In this document: piece by piece, positions 8,924-17,734 of the stretch
Position numbering within the stretch: position 1 is the stretch's first letter
Layout of the letters: every line of letters starts with the position of its first letter
Source of the DNA: Hymenobacter elongatus
Lineage (GTDB): Bacteria > Bacteroidota > Bacteroidia > Cytophagales > Hymenobacteraceae
Reading direction: 5' to 3'
Assembly (NCBI RefSeq): GCF_004745955.1
Contig: NZ_SRLD01000010.1
Coordinates: 59,170-123,169, forward strand
Length of the DNA stretch: 64,000 nt
Notes under the pieces: model-generated
The model's input: only the letters and a program-made list of their open reading frames with translations
Database searches by the model: none
Told to the model about the DNA's origin: nothing
Made by a program: the position numbers and the translations under genes

Positions 8924-9334
8924 TTATTTCAGCAGCTGCTCTAGCAAGCTGATACTGTCGACCATATCATTGCCGCTTTCAAAATCCACGGGCTTCAGGA
9001 TATAGCCGCTGATGCCCATATTCTGGGTGCGCAGCCGGTCGATGTCCATGGCGGAGGTGGTGGTGATGAATACCGGAATTTCGCTGAGCTCGGCGTGACT
9101 GCGCAGTTCCAGCAGAAATTCGTGCCCGTTCATCTTGGGCATGTTCAAATCCAGCAGAATAACCTCCGGTAGGGGCCGGATAGGCTCCGCCCCGTTTTGG
9201 CCCAGCAGCAAGTCCAGGGCTTCCAGGCCGTTGAAGGCGGTGTAGAGCTTGTGCTGAATACTAAATTTTTCGAAGGCTTTCTGCACGGTCATCGTGTCAA
9301 AAAAGTCATCTTCTACCAATAAAACAGAACGCAT
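8924..9334 (-). CDS. Single-domain response regulator
   Basis: 136 aa, one REC domain and no output domain. Acidic pocket LVEDD at residues 6-10, phospho-acceptor Asp in ILLDLNMPKMNG (about residue 62), conserved Thr in FITTTSA, and Lys in GYILKPVDF. It is of the Rcp1/CheY-like type that often works with phytochrome-like or CHASE3 histidine kinases. It lies 71 bp downstream of the kinase below, on the same strand, and is the probable phosphotransfer partner. The output is then by protein-protein contact, not DNA binding. Confidence 0.93.
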   Translation of the reverse strand: MRSVLLVEDDFFDTMTVQKAFEKFSIQHKLYTAFNGLEALDLLLGQNGAEPIRPLPEVILLDLNMPKMNGHEFLLELRSHAELSEIPVFITTTSAMDIDRLRTQNMGISGYILKPVDFESGNDMVDSISLLEQLLK

Positions 9335-9405
9335 ACGCGGGGGAAATCAGAAATACAAAAGCAATGGGAGCACCCGGGGCCGCCGCAAGCACTGCAAGCT
9401 AGCGC

Positions 9406-10920
9406 CTAGATTGCTCTTTCGGTAACGGAAACCTTGGGCCAGGTGAAAATAAATGCCGTGCCCTGGCCCGGCTCCGACGCCACCCGGATGCTGCCCTTCT
9501 GTTCGTCCAGGATCTTCTTCACGATGCTGAGGCCAATGCCCGTGCTTTCGGCCGTGTTTCGGTCACGCAGGGTCTGGAACAGCAGAAAGATCTTTTCGTG
9601 GTACTCGCGGGCAATGCCGGGCCCGTCGTCGGCCACCGTGAATTCGTACTCCTTTTTGGCTTCCGCGCAGCTCACCGTGATAGTGCCCTGCCCCCGATGG
9701 TGGTATTTGACGGCGTTGCTGAGCAGGTTGGTGAATACCTGCTGCAGGCTCAGCCGGTCGGTGAGCAGCACGGGCAGGGAGGTGGGAAACACCACCTGAA
9801 ACTCGGGCGGCACTACCATTTCACTTACTTCCTCCACCAGCTGGCGCACCTGCACCTCTTCCTGTTTCTGTTCCGTGCGCCCCACCCGGGCATATGCCAG
9901 CAGGCCATTGATAAGGTCTTCGAGGCGGGTCAGGCGGCCTTTCATCATGCTCAGGTATTGCCGCATTTGCTCCGAAAGCTCCGTGGCCAGCTCATCCTCA
10001 ATCCACTTCACGATGGTAGTCACGCCCCGCAAGGGCGCTTTCAGGTCGTGCGAGGCTACGTAGGCGAACTGGTCCAGCTCTTTGTTGCGGTTCTGCAGGG
10101 CGCCAAACGTGTCGTCCAGCGTTTGGGTCATGTGGTTGAGCGACGTGGCCAGATTGCCCAGACCATCTTTTTCCTTATCCTTAATCTTGACCTTATAATC
10201 GCCCTGCACGACCTGCATGGCTAGGTTTTCGATGATCTGAATACGCTGGGACGTGGCTTGGGTGTTCGCCGCCAGCTGCTGCTGCAAGCGCTCATTAGCG
10301 GCTATTTCACTCGATATTTTTTGAAATAGCCACAGCGTAATCAGAATCGCCAGCGTGGCCGAAGCGATGATGGTAATGGGCGTAATGGTTTCGAACACGT
10401 TTTGCAACCGGTTGCGCTCGGCCAGCAGCTGGAGCTCATTGGCTTTGATGCGTTCAAACTGCGCATAAATGGCCCGCATCGTGAGCCGGCCCGTGTCCAG
10501 AATAGTATTGACGGAAGAAATGGTCAAGGCCCGCTGGGGGGTAATGAGAATCTGCATGTTGCGAAACTTCTGCTGTACCAACGTCCGCATCGAGTCCAGG
10601 CGCAGCAGCTGCCTGGGGTTGTCGGCCATCATGCGGTCCAGCCGGTCGAAGCTTGCCTCCACTTCGCGCTGCGATGTACTATACGTCTGTAAATAGGACG
10701 TGTCGGCCGTCAGCAGGAAGCCCCGCACGCGTGACTCCGCATCCCGGACCCTGGACGTCATCTGCTCGGCTTCCTGGACCACGCGGTAAGTATGCTCCAC
10801 TTGCCGGGTTTGCTCGGCCAGCTGCCGAATGCTCAGAAAGGAGGCTATGGCCGTGAGCAGCAGCACGCCGGCGGCCACGGCAAAGCCCAGCCGTATTTTC
10901 GTATTGAGATTTAGACGCAT
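9406..10920 (-). CDS. CHASE3-type sensor histidine kinase
   Basis: 504 aa from ATG 10920 (TTG 10929 is an alternative). N-terminal helix (LGFAVAAGVLLLTAIASFL), a four-helix CHASE3-like sensor at about 30-175 (EAESRVRGFLLTAD-like segment), second helix (ITIIASATLAILITLWLF) and a HAMP-like coiled region (VVQGDYKVKI). The HisKA box is FAYVASHDLKAPLRG with the phosphorylated His, followed by HATPase motifs NLLSNAVKYHH (N box), DDGPGI and STGIGLSIVKK. The sensor senses an unknown cue at the cell envelope and passes phosphate to the REC protein downstream. Confidence 0.93.
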   Translation of the reverse strand: MRLNLNTKIRLGFAVAAGVLLLTAIASFLSIRQLAEQTRQVEHTYRVVQEAEQMTSRVRDAESRVRGFLLTADTSYLQTYSTSQREVEASFDRLDRMMADNPRQLLRLDSMRTLVQQKFRNMQILITPQRALTISSVNTILDTGRLTMRAIYAQFERIKANELQLLAERNRLQNVFETITPITIIASATLAILITLWLFQKISSEIAANERLQQQLAANTQATSQRIQIIENLAMQVVQGDYKVKIKDKEKDGLGNLATSLNHMTQTLDDTFGALQNRNKELDQFAYVASHDLKAPLRGVTTIVKWIEDELATELSEQMRQYLSMMKGRLTRLEDLINGLLAYARVGRTEQKQEEVQVRQLVEEVSEMVVPPEFQVVFPTSLPVLLTDRLSLQQVFTNLLSNAVKYHHRGQGTITVSCAEAKKEYEFTVADDGPGIAREYHEKIFLLFQTLRDRNTAESTGIGLSIVKKILDEQKGSIRVASEPGQGTAFIFTWPKVSVTERAI

Positions 10921-11020
10921 AGAGCACAAACCTACGGGCTTCGCCGCACATGCCCTAGCAGAACCGGGTGCACCGCCGTGTCCTGCTTACCTTCGTGCTC
11001 GTCTTTGCTTACTTGTGCCT

Positions 11021-11827
11021 ATGCCCGCCGCCGACCCAATTACCAGTCCGCAGAATCCTCGCATCAAAAACCTGCTGCGTCTGCAGCAAAAAGCCTCTGA
11101 GCGCCGCGAGCAGCAACTCACCATCATTGAGGGCCACCGCGAGCTAACTATTGCCCACCAGGCGGGCATCGATATCCGGAGCCTGTTTATTTGCTCCGAG
11201 TTGGCCGGCGACGCCCGGCAGCAGGAGCTGCTGGCCACGCTGGGGCCGCAGGTAGAGTGGTTCGAAGTGTCGAAGGCGGTCTTTGAGCGGGTAGCCTACC
11301 GCGAAGGCTCCGACGGTATTCTGGCCCTGGCCCGCCCGCCCCAGCGCCGGCTCGATACCCTAAAGCTACCCGCCAACCCATTGCTCCTGATTCTGGAGGC
11401 TGTTGAGAAGCCCGGCAACCTGGGCGCGGTGCTACGCACCGCCGATGCTGCTAAGGTTGATGCCGTCATCGTCTGCGACCCGCGCACCGACTTATATAAT
11501 CCCAACGCCATTCGGTCCAGCATCGGCTGCATATTCACGGTGCCCACCGTGGCCAGCTCCCGCGACGAAGTGCTGGCCTGGTGCGCTGCCCACGGCATCC
11601 GCACCTACGCCGCTGCCCTCACGCCCGAAGCCCGCCCCTACACCGATTACGATTTTCGTGGCCCCACCGCTTTCGTGATGGGCACCGAAGCCGATGGCCT
11701 CACACCCGAGCTGCGCCAGGCCTGCTCCGACACCATCATCATCCCGATGCGCGGCTACATCGACTCGCTCAACGTCAGCATTGCCACTGCCGTGCTCACC
11801 TTCGAGGCGGTGCGGCAGCGCAGCTAG
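11021..11827 (+). CDS. SpoU/TrmH-family RNA 2'-O-methyltransferase
   Basis: 268 aa from ATG 11021; an upstream in-frame extension would overlap the kinase gene and lacks family features. An N-terminal substrate-binding domain (SPQNPRIKNLLRLQQKA, EGHRELTIA) precedes the SPOUT knot with motifs NLGAVLRTADA, VMGTEADGL and PMRGYIDSLNVSIA. It methylates a ribose 2'-OH in rRNA or tRNA using SAM; RlmB, TsnR-like and TrmH enzymes share these motifs, so I give no gene symbol. Divergent from the histidine kinase. Confidence 0.92.
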   Translation: MPAADPITSPQNPRIKNLLRLQQKASERREQQLTIIEGHRELTIAHQAGIDIRSLFICSELAGDARQQELLATLGPQVEWFEVSKAVFERVAYREGSDGILALARPPQRRLDTLKLPANPLLLILEAVEKPGNLGAVLRTADAAKVDAVIVCDPRTDLYNPNAIRSSIGCIFTVPTVASSRDEVLAWCAAHGIRTYAAALTPEARPYTDYDFRGPTAFVMGTEADGLTPELRQACSDTIIIPMRGYIDSLNVSIATAVLTFEAVRQRS

Positions 11828-11837
11828 CGGCAATAGT

Positions 11838-12542
11838 CTACGCGGCGGTAACCGAGCCAGGCGGGCGGGCGGCCTGCTTGCATCGCCAGAGCCACCCGGT
11901 CGCACCCAGCAACAACACTAGGCCGGCCAGCATGGTGCCCTCCATCACTCGCAGCGAAATGGGGTAGAGCAGACTCCCGCCCACCACAGTGGCGGCCCCC
12001 AGCCACCAGCTGACTTCGGCCCCCAGCGGCCCTGTTTGCAGGGGCTGCGCCCGAATGATTTCCGGGTTTGCCGGTGGGTAAATAATATATTTTAGCCGCT
12101 GGTAATCGTGCAGGAGCAGGCCGAGGGTGAGAACAAGAAAGCCCGTCGTAAGGTAAGGCGTACCGACCCAGTGCTGCGACCACACGAGCATGATGATTCC
12201 CAGCCACATAGGTACGAGCATCAATGCTCCGGCCAGCGCAAAACGCCCTGTAAGCAGCAGCAAGCCAATAAGCAGTTGAGCTACTCCTACAAACTGCCCA
12301 AAGATTTCCAGATCATGCTTGGCCAGAAACGCATGGTCCATGGGCGGCCCCATCAGACCGTAAATGTGGTTGTCAGAGAGTTTGTAAAGTCCGCCACCTA
12401 GCATCAGAGCCCCCAGCAGTAGCCGCGCCGCGCCCACATACAGCCGTCGTAGCCATCCGCCTGCCCGCAGCGCCACTGCTGTAGCCACTATAGGGAGTAG
12501 TATCATAAGCCAATACAGCACTTCGGGGGTGGAAGGAGTCAT
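11838..12542 (-). CDS. DoxX-like integral membrane protein
   Basis: 234 aa with about six to seven hydrophobic helices. The first part (ARLLLGALMLGGGLYKL, then FVGVAQLLIGLLLLTGRFALAGALML) has the pattern of the DoxX-like superfamily of four-helix membrane proteins. The second half adds LTLGLLLHDY and two further helices. Function unknown. It converges on the methyltransferase with only 10 bp between stop codons and diverges from the acylphosphatase gene. Confidence 0.7.
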   Translation of the reverse strand: MTPSTPEVLYWLMILLPIVATAVALRAGGWLRRLYVGAARLLLGALMLGGGLYKLSDNHIYGLMGPPMDHAFLAKHDLEIFGQFVGVAQLLIGLLLLTGRFALAGALMLVPMWLGIIMLVWSQHWVGTPYLTTGFLVLTLGLLLHDYQRLKYIIYPPANPEIIRAQPLQTGPLGAEVSWWLGAATVVGGSLLYPISLRVMEGTMLAGLVLLLGATGWLWRCKQAARPPGSVTAA

Positions 12543-12705
12543 AGTTGCCGGCTATTTGACTGGGAAGAATGACGGGTGCAGTTAGGTGAGCTAGTGCTGC
12601 TTGAGCAGGGTAGTATAGCAGAGAAAAGTGGCTGCCGCAACAGCGGCGCGACCGGCTGACCGTACGATGCCTCGGAAGTCTTGCATCACTTCTTGTATTA
12701 CTGCC

Positions 12706-12978
12706 ATGCCGCAACATCGCACATTTCACGTTCAGGGCCGGGTGCAGGGCGTGTTTTTTCGCCAGAGTGCCCACATTGAGGCCCAGCGACTAGGCCTGAC
12801 CGGCTATGCTCGCAACAATGCCGATGGCACGGTTACCATCGAAGCCGAGGGGGCTGCCACTGCTCTTGATGAGTTGGAAACGTGGTGCCGCACCGGGCCG
12901 CCGGCCGCCCGGGTAGCAAGTCTGCACGTAACGACGGGCGCGGTGCAGGGCTACCGGGAGTTTGAAGTGCGGCGGTAG
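12706..12978 (+). CDS. acyP: Acylphosphatase
   Basis: 90 aa from ATG 12706. Catalytic Arg19 lies in the phosphate loop GRVQGVFFR and Asn37 in GYARNNADG, both as the family requires; the C-terminal strand ends FEVRR. A small cytoplasmic enzyme that hydrolyses acyl phosphates such as acetyl phosphate or 1,3-bisphosphoglycerate. Its stop codon directly abuts the stop codon of the decayed T9SS gene on the other strand. Confidence 0.95.
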   Translation: MPQHRTFHVQGRVQGVFFRQSAHIEAQRLGLTGYARNNADGTVTIEAEGAATALDELETWCRTGPPAARVASLHVTTGAVQGYREFEVRR

Positions 12979-13853
12979 CTACTGCTTGGTAATGCGTTGC
13001 GTGAAGCTCCCAGTCGGCGTTGCTGTCCTCAACACATACACTCCGGCTGCTAACCCGGATAGGTCAAGGGATTGACGAGGACCGGCCAGTACAGCCGCTA
13101 CGTGCCGCCGCCCACAGGCATCACTGATGGTGATATGGCCCGGGCCAGCCGTTGCCGGGGCCAGTACCAACACCTGGTCGGTGGCCGGCACAGGATAAAT
13201 CTGCCAGCCAGTAGCGCGGGCCGACTGCTTCCCCAGCACAGTGTTGGGCAAGGCGCAGTCCTTGACGATAATGGTTAGCTGATCGGTGGCGACACTGGCT
13301 ACCTGCACTCGAACCCAGCCATAGCGCCATACGTCATTGGTGCGCAACCGCACGCCCAGGTAACCATCCTGACCATCAAGCCAGGCCCCAAAGCTTTGCA
13401 CACCCCTCTCCGAACCAGCCAGGAATTTTCGTAAGGATATATAGTGCTGGCCCATAGCGGCGAGGTAGCCGGAGCAGCAGGCTGAGCAATGCGTTGCTGA
13501 ATGGTATCCCCAACGCCGAAGCGGGCAATCATTGGCGTCCGGGAGCTGGTATAAATGGCCACGTCATCGTGCAGAGGTTGCACACGGGCTTCGGCATCGC
13601 TCGGAAACGACGCCATGCTCACATAAGCATTCAACTGTAAATCAAGGCGGCCATCATCAAGATCCAACGAGTTCAGCACCGTAGTAGGCCCCGCCCGTTA
13701 TGCCGTAAGCACTTTGTCGGGAGAAAGATCTGTGTAAACAGCGCCGGTCGTCTGATTGGCCACGATGTGCTGAGCTTGCCCAGCCTGCACCCAAAACAGA
13801 CTAGCAGTAGCTGCCAAACAGCGCCAAATGGGTAATAGAGTGCGCATACGCAT
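12979..13853 (-). pseudogene. Decayed T9SS sorting-domain protein
   Basis: From ATG 13853 the frame encodes a signal peptide (LLPIWRCLAATASLFWVQAGQA) and HIVANQTTGAVYTDLS, then meets TAA at 13698-13700. The same frame continues after the stop (VLNSLDLDDGRLDLQLNAYV ... IYTSSRTPMIARFG). Near 13400-13455 the coding signal moves to another frame, which ends in a T9SS C-terminal domain (QIYPVPATDQVLVLAP; LSGLAAGVYVLRT). One nonsense codon plus one frameshift are therefore needed to join signal peptide and sorting domain, so it is probably dead. Sequencing error could explain one lesion but not easily both. A MITE sits 62 bp upstream of the start. Confidence 0.72.
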
Positions 13854-13915
13854 TTTCTTAGGCCGAATGTGGACTATCGTAGTTCTGCTCGCAGGCTACC
13901 GAGAAATTACCTACG

Positions 13916-14075
13916 AGACTTGTTCCTGAATTAGGAACCGATGCTAACATTCGGCTGTCATGCTGAGCTTGTCGAAGCATCTCTACCGCAATGCTAAGTA
14001 CCACTGCGGTAGAGATGCTTCGACAAGCTCAGCATGACGGCCTTTTTGTGTTTCGCTTTATTCAGGAACAAGTCT
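13916..14075. mobile_element. 160-bp MITE, copy 1
   Basis: Non-autonomous element with perfect 16-bp terminal inverted repeats (13916-13931 and 14060-14075, beginning AGACTTGTTCC) and a 3-bp target duplication ACG (13913-13915 and 14076-14078). The core is a perfect hairpin with 34-bp arms (13957-13990 and 14005-14038). It encodes no protein. A second copy at 52965-53124 differs at two positions that I could see. It lies just upstream of the decayed T9SS gene. Confidence 0.92.
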
Positions 14076-14139
14076 ACGATCTAAAAGTACAAGTAATAGG
14101 GCTGAATTTCCGAGTCGAGTTTATGCAGTGTCCGCGCCG

Positions 14140-14877
14140 CTATATTCGCCGCAGCTCCTGCACCCACACGTCCAGCGCGTCAGCGGCATAGAGCAGGGGT
14201 GGGCCGGTGGGGGTCGGTAAGCCGTGGCTTTCAACCAGCGTCGAGTCCCATTCGGTGAGCATCGCCTGTCGTAGCGCCCAAGGGGCGTGAAACAGCCGTC
14301 CCCGCCACAACGCAGTGCCACGCACAGCTTGCTGCAGATTGGCTCCGGCTGTGTACAAGATGTAGCGTTCCGTCAGGAAATGCTGCAATGAGCCTGGCTG
14401 GGCGGGCGGCAGCACGTCGCCCGGCGTCCAGGAGGCGACAAACGTGGCAGGAGCCGCGCCGCGGTGCGTGCGCTCGGCTGTAGCGCGGAGCGTGTCGCCG
14501 GTTTGGGTCAGGCTGATGCGGGCGTGCAGATAGGGAAGGTGAAAGAGCGTGCGGGCGGCCCATACGCCCAGCGGCTGCGTGGCATCGAGCGAGAGAAACC
14601 ACACGCCCGGCACGCCATCCAGCCGCGCGTAGGTTCGCACGTTCAACTCGTGCAGGCGATTTAGGCCTGGCACGGCGGGCAGGCCCAGCGGCCGGATGTG
14701 GCTCATCGTAAACGGCACCACGCCCAGCCACGCTTGCCCTTCAAACAAATCCAGCTCCAGCCGCGCCGGCAGATAGGGCCGTAGCAACGCCGGATCTATG
14801 GGCCAGTGGGCGAAGAGCAGCTGGCTCCAGCGCTGCCGCATCAAGTGAAATTTGCGGAAAGCGGGAGCAGAGGACAT
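14140..14877 (-). CDS. DUF2071 (YqjF-like) protein
   Basis: 245 aa from ATG 14877 (GTG 14886 is possible). DUF2071 features: RWSQLLFAHWPIDPALLRPYLPARLELD at the start (only short pieces matter: FAHWP, LRPYLP), WLGVVPFTMSHIRP, ELNVRTYAR and GVWFLSLDA, and a C-terminal YAADALDVWVQELRR. Cytoplasmic; the family resembles acetoacetate decarboxylase folds but no activity is established. Single gene between a MITE and typA. Confidence 0.85.
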   Translation of the reverse strand: MSSAPAFRKFHLMRQRWSQLLFAHWPIDPALLRPYLPARLELDLFEGQAWLGVVPFTMSHIRPLGLPAVPGLNRLHELNVRTYARLDGVPGVWFLSLDATQPLGVWAARTLFHLPYLHARISLTQTGDTLRATAERTHRGAAPATFVASWTPGDVLPPAQPGSLQHFLTERYILYTAGANLQQAVRGTALWRGRLFHAPWALRQAMLTEWDSTLVESHGLPTPTGPPLLYAADALDVWVQELRRI

Positions 14878-14992
14878 AGCGGGCACAGACTTGGAATGAC
14901 GCGAAGTGGAGGGTAGAATAGTTGCTGGAAGCAGCCGGTGCTCCTACAACAGGAAACCTGGCGAATACGCCCGCCCGAATGTTGGAGAGCAC

Positions 14993-15027
14993 AAAAAAGG
15001 GGCGCGACCATCGGCCGCACCCCTTTT
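14993..15027 (-). terminator. typA terminator
   Basis: On the minus strand a stem of about 12 bp with one mismatch (arms 15015-15027 and 14994-15005) ends in six T. It starts 20 bp after the typA stop codon. Confidence 0.7.
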
Positions 15028-15046
15028 CAACTTAGCTGACTACAAT

Positions 15047-16855
15047 CTAGTCAATCTTCTTGGCCGAGCGCAGACGCTCGTTTTCGTCGAGCAGGATCTT
15101 ACGCATCCGCACCGACTTCGGCGTTACTTCCAGGTATTCATCCTTCTGGATGTATTCCATGGCTTCTTCCAGCGAGAACTGACGCTTCGGAACAATCTTG
15201 GCGTTGTCGTCGGTACCCGAGGCACGCATGTTCGTCAGCTTCTTGCCTTTCTGGATGTTGATGGTCAAGTCGTTGGGGCGGGTATGCTCACCGATAACCT
15301 GGCCAGCGTATACTTCCTCACCCGGATCAACGAAGAACTCACCGCGGTCCTGCATCTTGTCGATGGTGTAGGCGGTGCCGGCACCGGTATCCATCGAAAT
15401 CAGCGAGCCGGAAATACGACCGGGAATTACGCCTTTGTAAGCCTCGTAGGCCGAGAAGCGGTGGTTCATGATAGCCTCACCAGCGGTGGCCGTCAGCACA
15501 TTGTTCCGCAAGCCGATCAGGCCCCGGGCCGGAATGTTGAACTCCAGGTGCTGCAAGTCGCCTTTCGGCTCCATGATGGTCAGCTCGCCTTTGCGCATCG
15601 TCACCAGCTCGATAACCTTACCGGCAGTTTCCTCCGGTACGTCCACCACGAGGTGCTCAATCGGCTCCAGACGGTGGCCGTTGTCATCTTCGCGGAACAG
15701 TACCTGGGGCTGGCCTACCTGCAGTTCGAAGCCTTCGCGACGCATGGTCTCGATGAGTACCGACAGGTGAAGAATACCGCGGCCATACACGAGGAACGTG
15801 TCTTCCTTATCGGTTTCCTTCACGCGCAAGGCCAGGTTTTTCTCCGTTTCCTTAAACAGACGGTCACGCAGGTGACGCGAAGTCACGAACTTGCCTTCCT
15901 TGCCGAAGAACGGCGAGTTGTTGATGGTGAACAGCATGTTCATCGTCGGCTCGTCGATGCTGATAACGGCCAATCCTTCCGGATTCTCTGCGTCAGCAAT
16001 GGTGTCGCCGATGTCGAAGCCTTCGATGCCGGTTACGGCGCAGATTTCGCCCGAGCTAACCTCCGTCACCTTGTTGCGGCCCAGACCTTCAAATACCTGC
16101 AGTTCTTTAATCTTTACTTTCTTGATGGTGCCGTCCCGCTTCACCAGGCTCATGTTGGCACCTTCCTTCAGCGTGCCGCGGTGCACGCGGCCAATGGCGA
16201 TACGGCCCACGAACGACGAGTAGTCGAGCGAAGTAACCTGCATCTGGGGCGTGCCGTCGAGGGTAGGAGCGGGCGGAATAGAAGCCACCACCGCGTCGAG
16301 CAGCGGAATGATGTTGTCGGTTTTTTCTTTCCAGTCGGTGCTCATCCAGCCTTGCTTGCTGGAGCCGTACAGTGTCACGAAGTCGAGCTGATCTTCCGAC
16401 GCGCCGAGGTTGAACATGAGGTCAAAAACCTGCTCGTACACCTCGTCGGGCCGGCAGTTTTCCTTGTCCACCTTGTTTACCACCACGATAGGCTTCAGGC
16501 CCAGGTCAATGGCTTTGCCCAACACGAAGCGCGTCTGGGGCATGGCGCCTTCGAAGGCATCGACGAGTAGCAATACGCCGTCGGCCATCTTCAGCACCCG
16601 TTCCACCTCGCCGCCGAAGTCGGCGTGACCAGGTGTGTCGATGATGTTGATTTTAACGTCCTTATAGCGAACCGATACGTTCTTGGAAACGATGGTAATG
16701 CCCCGCTCGCGCTCCAGATCGTTGTTGTCCAGGATCAGGTCGTCGAAGTGCTGGTGCTCGTCGAAAAGCTTCGAGGCATGAATGATTTTGTCCACGAGCG
16801 TAGTCTTGCCGTGGTCAACGTGCGCAATAATTGCGATGTTCCGAATGTTCTGCAT
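15047..16855 (-). CDS. typA: Ribosome-associated GTPase TypA/BipA
   Basis: 602 aa from ATG 16855, the usual length. Translational GTPase motifs: G1 AHVDHGKTT, the switch region RERGITI, G3 DTPGHADFGGEV, G4 NKVDKENCRP and G5 region YGSSKQGW. EF-G-like domains III and V follow, then the BipA-specific C-terminal domain (RASGTDDN, EYLEVTPKSVRMRK). It acts on the 50S subunit in ribosome assembly and stress adaptation. A -7-like TACCTTTG lies at 16875-16882 on the minus strand, without a good -33 box. Confidence 0.97.
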   Translation of the reverse strand: MQNIRNIAIIAHVDHGKTTLVDKIIHASKLFDEHQHFDDLILDNNDLERERGITIVSKNVSVRYKDVKINIIDTPGHADFGGEVERVLKMADGVLLLVDAFEGAMPQTRFVLGKAIDLGLKPIVVVNKVDKENCRPDEVYEQVFDLMFNLGASEDQLDFVTLYGSSKQGWMSTDWKEKTDNIIPLLDAVVASIPPAPTLDGTPQMQVTSLDYSSFVGRIAIGRVHRGTLKEGANMSLVKRDGTIKKVKIKELQVFEGLGRNKVTEVSSGEICAVTGIEGFDIGDTIADAENPEGLAVISIDEPTMNMLFTINNSPFFGKEGKFVTSRHLRDRLFKETEKNLALRVKETDKEDTFLVYGRGILHLSVLIETMRREGFELQVGQPQVLFREDDNGHRLEPIEHLVVDVPEETAGKVIELVTMRKGELTIMEPKGDLQHLEFNIPARGLIGLRNNVLTATAGEAIMNHRFSAYEAYKGVIPGRISGSLISMDTGAGTAYTIDKMQDRGEFFVDPGEEVYAGQVIGEHTRPNDLTINIQKGKKLTNMRASGTDDNAKIVPKRQFSLEEAMEYIQKDEYLEVTPKSVRMRKILLDENERLRSAKKID

Positions 16856-17046
16856 ACAGATGGTTTTGCGGGTGCAAAGGTAGGCATTTCTAATCGTAAA
16901 TGGCCGGGTTACCAAAATGTTAGCTGATTCTGGCTGAAAGGCACGCCCTTACCTAATCCGAACCGAAGGCCCACCGCGTATGTTGCTGCAAGCAGCGGCA
17001 CTGCTCATCGTAGTATCGTGGCCCTATTTGTTCTTAATTTTCCCTC

Positions 17047-17607
17047 ATGCGCACTTCCTTCCTAATTCTGCTTTTATCCTCGCTCACGCTGGGCTCTGCC
17101 TGCTCCCAGAAACGCCAGAGCCTGGCGGCCGAAAAGCCACAGGCTCCCACGCAGCCCACGGCGTCGGCCACGGAATACCCCAAGCCTAAAACCGTGACTC
17201 ACAAGCCCGACGAGTATCCGGTACGCAAAACCGACGCCCAGTGGAAAGCCCAGCTCACGCCCGCTCAGTACTTTATTCTGCGGGAACAAGGCACCGAGCA
17301 GCCATTCAACAACAAGTATTTCGATAACCACGAAGTCGGTAACTACTACTGTGCCGCCGACCACAACCTGCTGTTTTCATCCGCAACAAAGTTTGAGTCG
17401 GGCACGGGCTGGCCGAGCTTCTGGGCCCCGGCTACCGAAGCCAGTCTGAAAGTAACCGCCGACGATACGCATGGCATGAGTCGCGACGAAATCGTGTGCG
17501 CGCAGTGCGGTGGCCATCTGGGCCACGTCTTCAACGATGGCCCCAAGCCCACCGGCCAGCGCTATTGCATGGACTCGGACGCCATGGTTTTCGAAAAGAA
17601 AAAATAA
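17047..17607 (+). CDS. msrB: Peptide-methionine (R)-S-oxide reductase, lipoprotein
   Basis: 186 aa. A lipoprotein signal (lipobox LGSAC, Cys19) and a Pro/Ala/Thr linker place it in the envelope. The SelR domain runs from about residue 60: [22 protein letters not shown] and the catalytic Cys174 in GQRYCMDS. It should reduce methionine-R-sulfoxide in periplasmic or outer-membrane proteins. Unusual: only the second zinc CxxC is intact (Cys151, Cys154); the first is Cys102-Ala-Ala-Asp105, so zinc binding may be lost or altered. No msrA adjoins. Confidence 0.92.
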   Translation: MRTSFLILLLSSLTLGSACSQKRQSLAAEKPQAPTQPTASATEYPKPKTVTHKPDEYPVRKTDAQWKAQLTPAQYFILREQGTEQPFNNKYFDNHEVGNYYCAADHNLLFSSATKFESGTGWPSFWAPATEASLKVTADDTHGMSRDEIVCAQCGGHLGHVFNDGPKPTGQRYCMDSDAMVFEKKK

Positions 17608-17618
17608 TGCGCCTGGTA

Positions 17619-17681
17619 GTTGGCGCTTCAACATAACAGCCCGCCGATTCCGTCGGCGGGCTGTTATGTTGAAGCGCCAAC
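17619..17681. terminator. 29-bp perfect inverted repeat after msrB
   Basis: Perfect 29-bp arms (17619-17647 and 17653-17681) with a 5-nt loop, directly after msrB. The stem is much longer than a usual intrinsic terminator and has no T run, so it may be a 3'-end stabiliser or a decayed repeat; it probably still ends or protects the msrB message. Confidence 0.65.
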
Positions 17682-17734
17682 CTTACGCAGCGTCACGTCG
17701 CTTCATTCACCGGTTTTACATACCCTACCTGCCT

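Noticed and set aside
13916..14075. CRISPR or attachment site
   Set aside because: The repeats are inverted, not direct, and there are no spacers; terminal inverted repeats plus target duplications fit a MITE.
14906..16570. 554-codon open frame opposite typA
   Set aside because: Antisense shadow of typA, whose motifs are complete; the opposite frame has no recognisable domain.
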